A DNA stretch of 64,000 nucleotides from Rhodoblastus sp963727035 (lineage in GTDB: Bacteria > Pseudomonadota > Alphaproteobacteria > Rhizobiales > Beijerinckiaceae), in assembly GCA_963727035.1 (NCBI GenBank), contig CAVSEY010000021.1, positions 248,001 through 312,000 on the forward strand, written 5' to 3'. Below the pieces are notes generated by a model. That model did no database searches and was not told the origin of the DNA. It saw nothing but the letters and a program-made list of their open reading frames with translations. Below, in pieces: positions 63,332 through 64,000 of the stretch. Within the stretch, counting starts at the first letter, position 1. Every line of letters begins with the position of its first letter. Position numbers and translations under genes: made by a program.

Positions 63332-64000
63332 GCGCGGCGCTTTCGATCGCCACGCCGCGACGCGCCAGCATTTCCGCATAGACCGCGCCAAGCCGCTCGA
63401 CATGGCGCGCCAGCGTCGGCGGATCGGCCCAGAACTGGTCGTAACAGGCGTTGGACATCGCGGCGACCAAGGCGTCGTCCTTGGCCTTGACCAGCGCCTG
63501 GGCGAGCAAATCGGCATTGGCGCCCTCGAACCACAGGCCGCTGACGCCGTCCTCCACTTCCTCGCGCCCGGCGCAGCCGTCCGAGACGACGATCGGCGCG
63601 CCCATCGCCTTGGCCTCCAGCACCGTGAGCGGCTGGCCCTCGAACCACAGCGAGGGAAAGACCAGGACGCGGGCGCGCCGCATCAGGGCCTTGACCTCGT
63701 CGGGCGATTTCCAGCCGAGCAGCCGCGCCTCGGGATAATTTTCGCGCAAGGCCTCCAGCGCCGGGCCGTCGCCGGCGAAGACCGGCGTCACCCCCGCCCT
63801 GCGCGCGGCTTCGGCGAAAAGCAGCGGACCCTTTTCCATGGAAACCCGGCCGACGAACAGGAAATCCCCGCTCGCGGGCTCGGGCTTGCGGCCGAGGTCA
63901 TGGCAATCGATCGGATTGGAGATCGCATGGATTCGTGCGCCTTTCGGCAGCCGATGTTCGACCACGCCGGCCTGAAAGCGCGAAATCAGGATGAAGTCGT
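63282..64000 (-). CDS. glycosyltransferase family 4, 5' end beyond the window
   Basis: The C-terminal 238 residues of a GT-B glycosyltransferase. The visible part has ISRFQAGVVEHRLPKGA, the donor-domain opening DFLFVGRVSMEKGPLLFAEA, and the nucleotide-sugar motif FPSLWFEGQPLTVLEAKAMG. It reads from the right edge, so its start and promoter are outside the window. The last 16 residues overlap the acyltransferase on the other strand. Confidence 0.9.
   Translation of the reverse strand, partial: DFILISRFQAGVVEHRLPKGARIHAISNPIDCHDLGRKPEPASGDFLFVGRVSMEKGPLLFAEAARRAGVTPVFAGDGPALEALRENYPEARLLGWKSPDEVKALMRRARVLVFPSLWFEGQPLTVLEAKAMGAPIVVSDGCAGREEVEDGVSGLWFEGANADLLAQALVKAKDDALVAAMSNACYDQFWADPPTLARHVERLGAVYAEMLARRGVAIESAALNGGPGPASIPASARV

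Overview
The window looks like chromosomal DNA from a high-GC alphaproteobacterium, most likely in the order Hyphomicrobiales (Rhizobiales). The evidence is the division-plane ATPase MipZ, a twin-arginine beta-helix protein of the rhizobial TIGR03808 type, PAS_5, PilZ and DUF3126 proteins, an ECF sigma/NrsF pair, and compact operons joined by ATGA, GTGA and TTGA overlaps. Genus cannot be fixed from sequence alone; the Beijerinckiaceae/Methylocystaceae neighbourhood is a guess. No rRNA, tRNA, CRISPR array, transposase or prophage was seen.

Layout. 0.1-2.1 kb: an NTF2-like protein and a tuf copy. 2.3-7.3 kb: a tightly coupled hoxFUYHW operon for an NAD-reducing soluble [NiFe]-hydrogenase, divergent from tuf. 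7.4-13.3 kb: small proteins, an amino-acid oxidase, rpe, purB, a TauE-type exporter and a secreted alpha-carbonic anhydrase. 13.3-16.8 kb: kdsA, a VOC protein, a LuxR solo and secreted proteins. 17.4-20.3 kb: a MarR-controlled isochorismatase/MFS cluster containing two damaged genes. 20.7-37.9 kb: housekeeping genes (pyrG, secG, tpiA, ppiD, trpE, a DEAD-box helicase, scpBA, nagZ, a SPOR protein, argS, patatin, CBS, rhomboid). 38.3-43.2 kb: PAS and PilZ proteins, a gamma-carbonic anhydrase, DUF3126, cysE and a hydrolase. 43.3-47.5 kb: a bufferin-type RiPP locus. 47.5-52.3 kb: a broken monooxygenase, mipZ and a large glycosidase/adhesin-like exoprotein. 53-64 kb: an exopolysaccharide cluster (GumC/Wzz, Wza, glycosylphosphotransferase, glycosyltransferases, Wzy-like, acyltransferase, beta-helix protein).

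The most interesting system is at 43.3-47.2 kb. An ECF sigma factor and its NrsF anti-sigma factor face a DUF2282 bufferin precursor, a DoxX protein and a single 561-residue protein that fuses the DUF692 (MNIO) modifying enzyme to its DUF2063 partner. By homology this should make a copper-binding RiPP under metal-stress control. GTAAC/CGWA promoter-like motifs lie in the divergent intergenic region.

At least six genes here carry a single-base frameshift (isochorismatase, nrsF, FAD monooxygenase, gumC, TIGR03808 protein, acyltransferase), and one small lipoprotein has a TGA exactly at its lipobox Cys codon. Either the assembly carries residual indel errors or the region is decaying; this should be settled before any of these genes is called dead. 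Other unexplained structure includes a dispersed 51-bp repeat found at two gene 3' ends, a 97-bp inverted-repeat element next to one copy, a strong terminator in the rhomboid leader and several hairpin-rich intergenic stretches.
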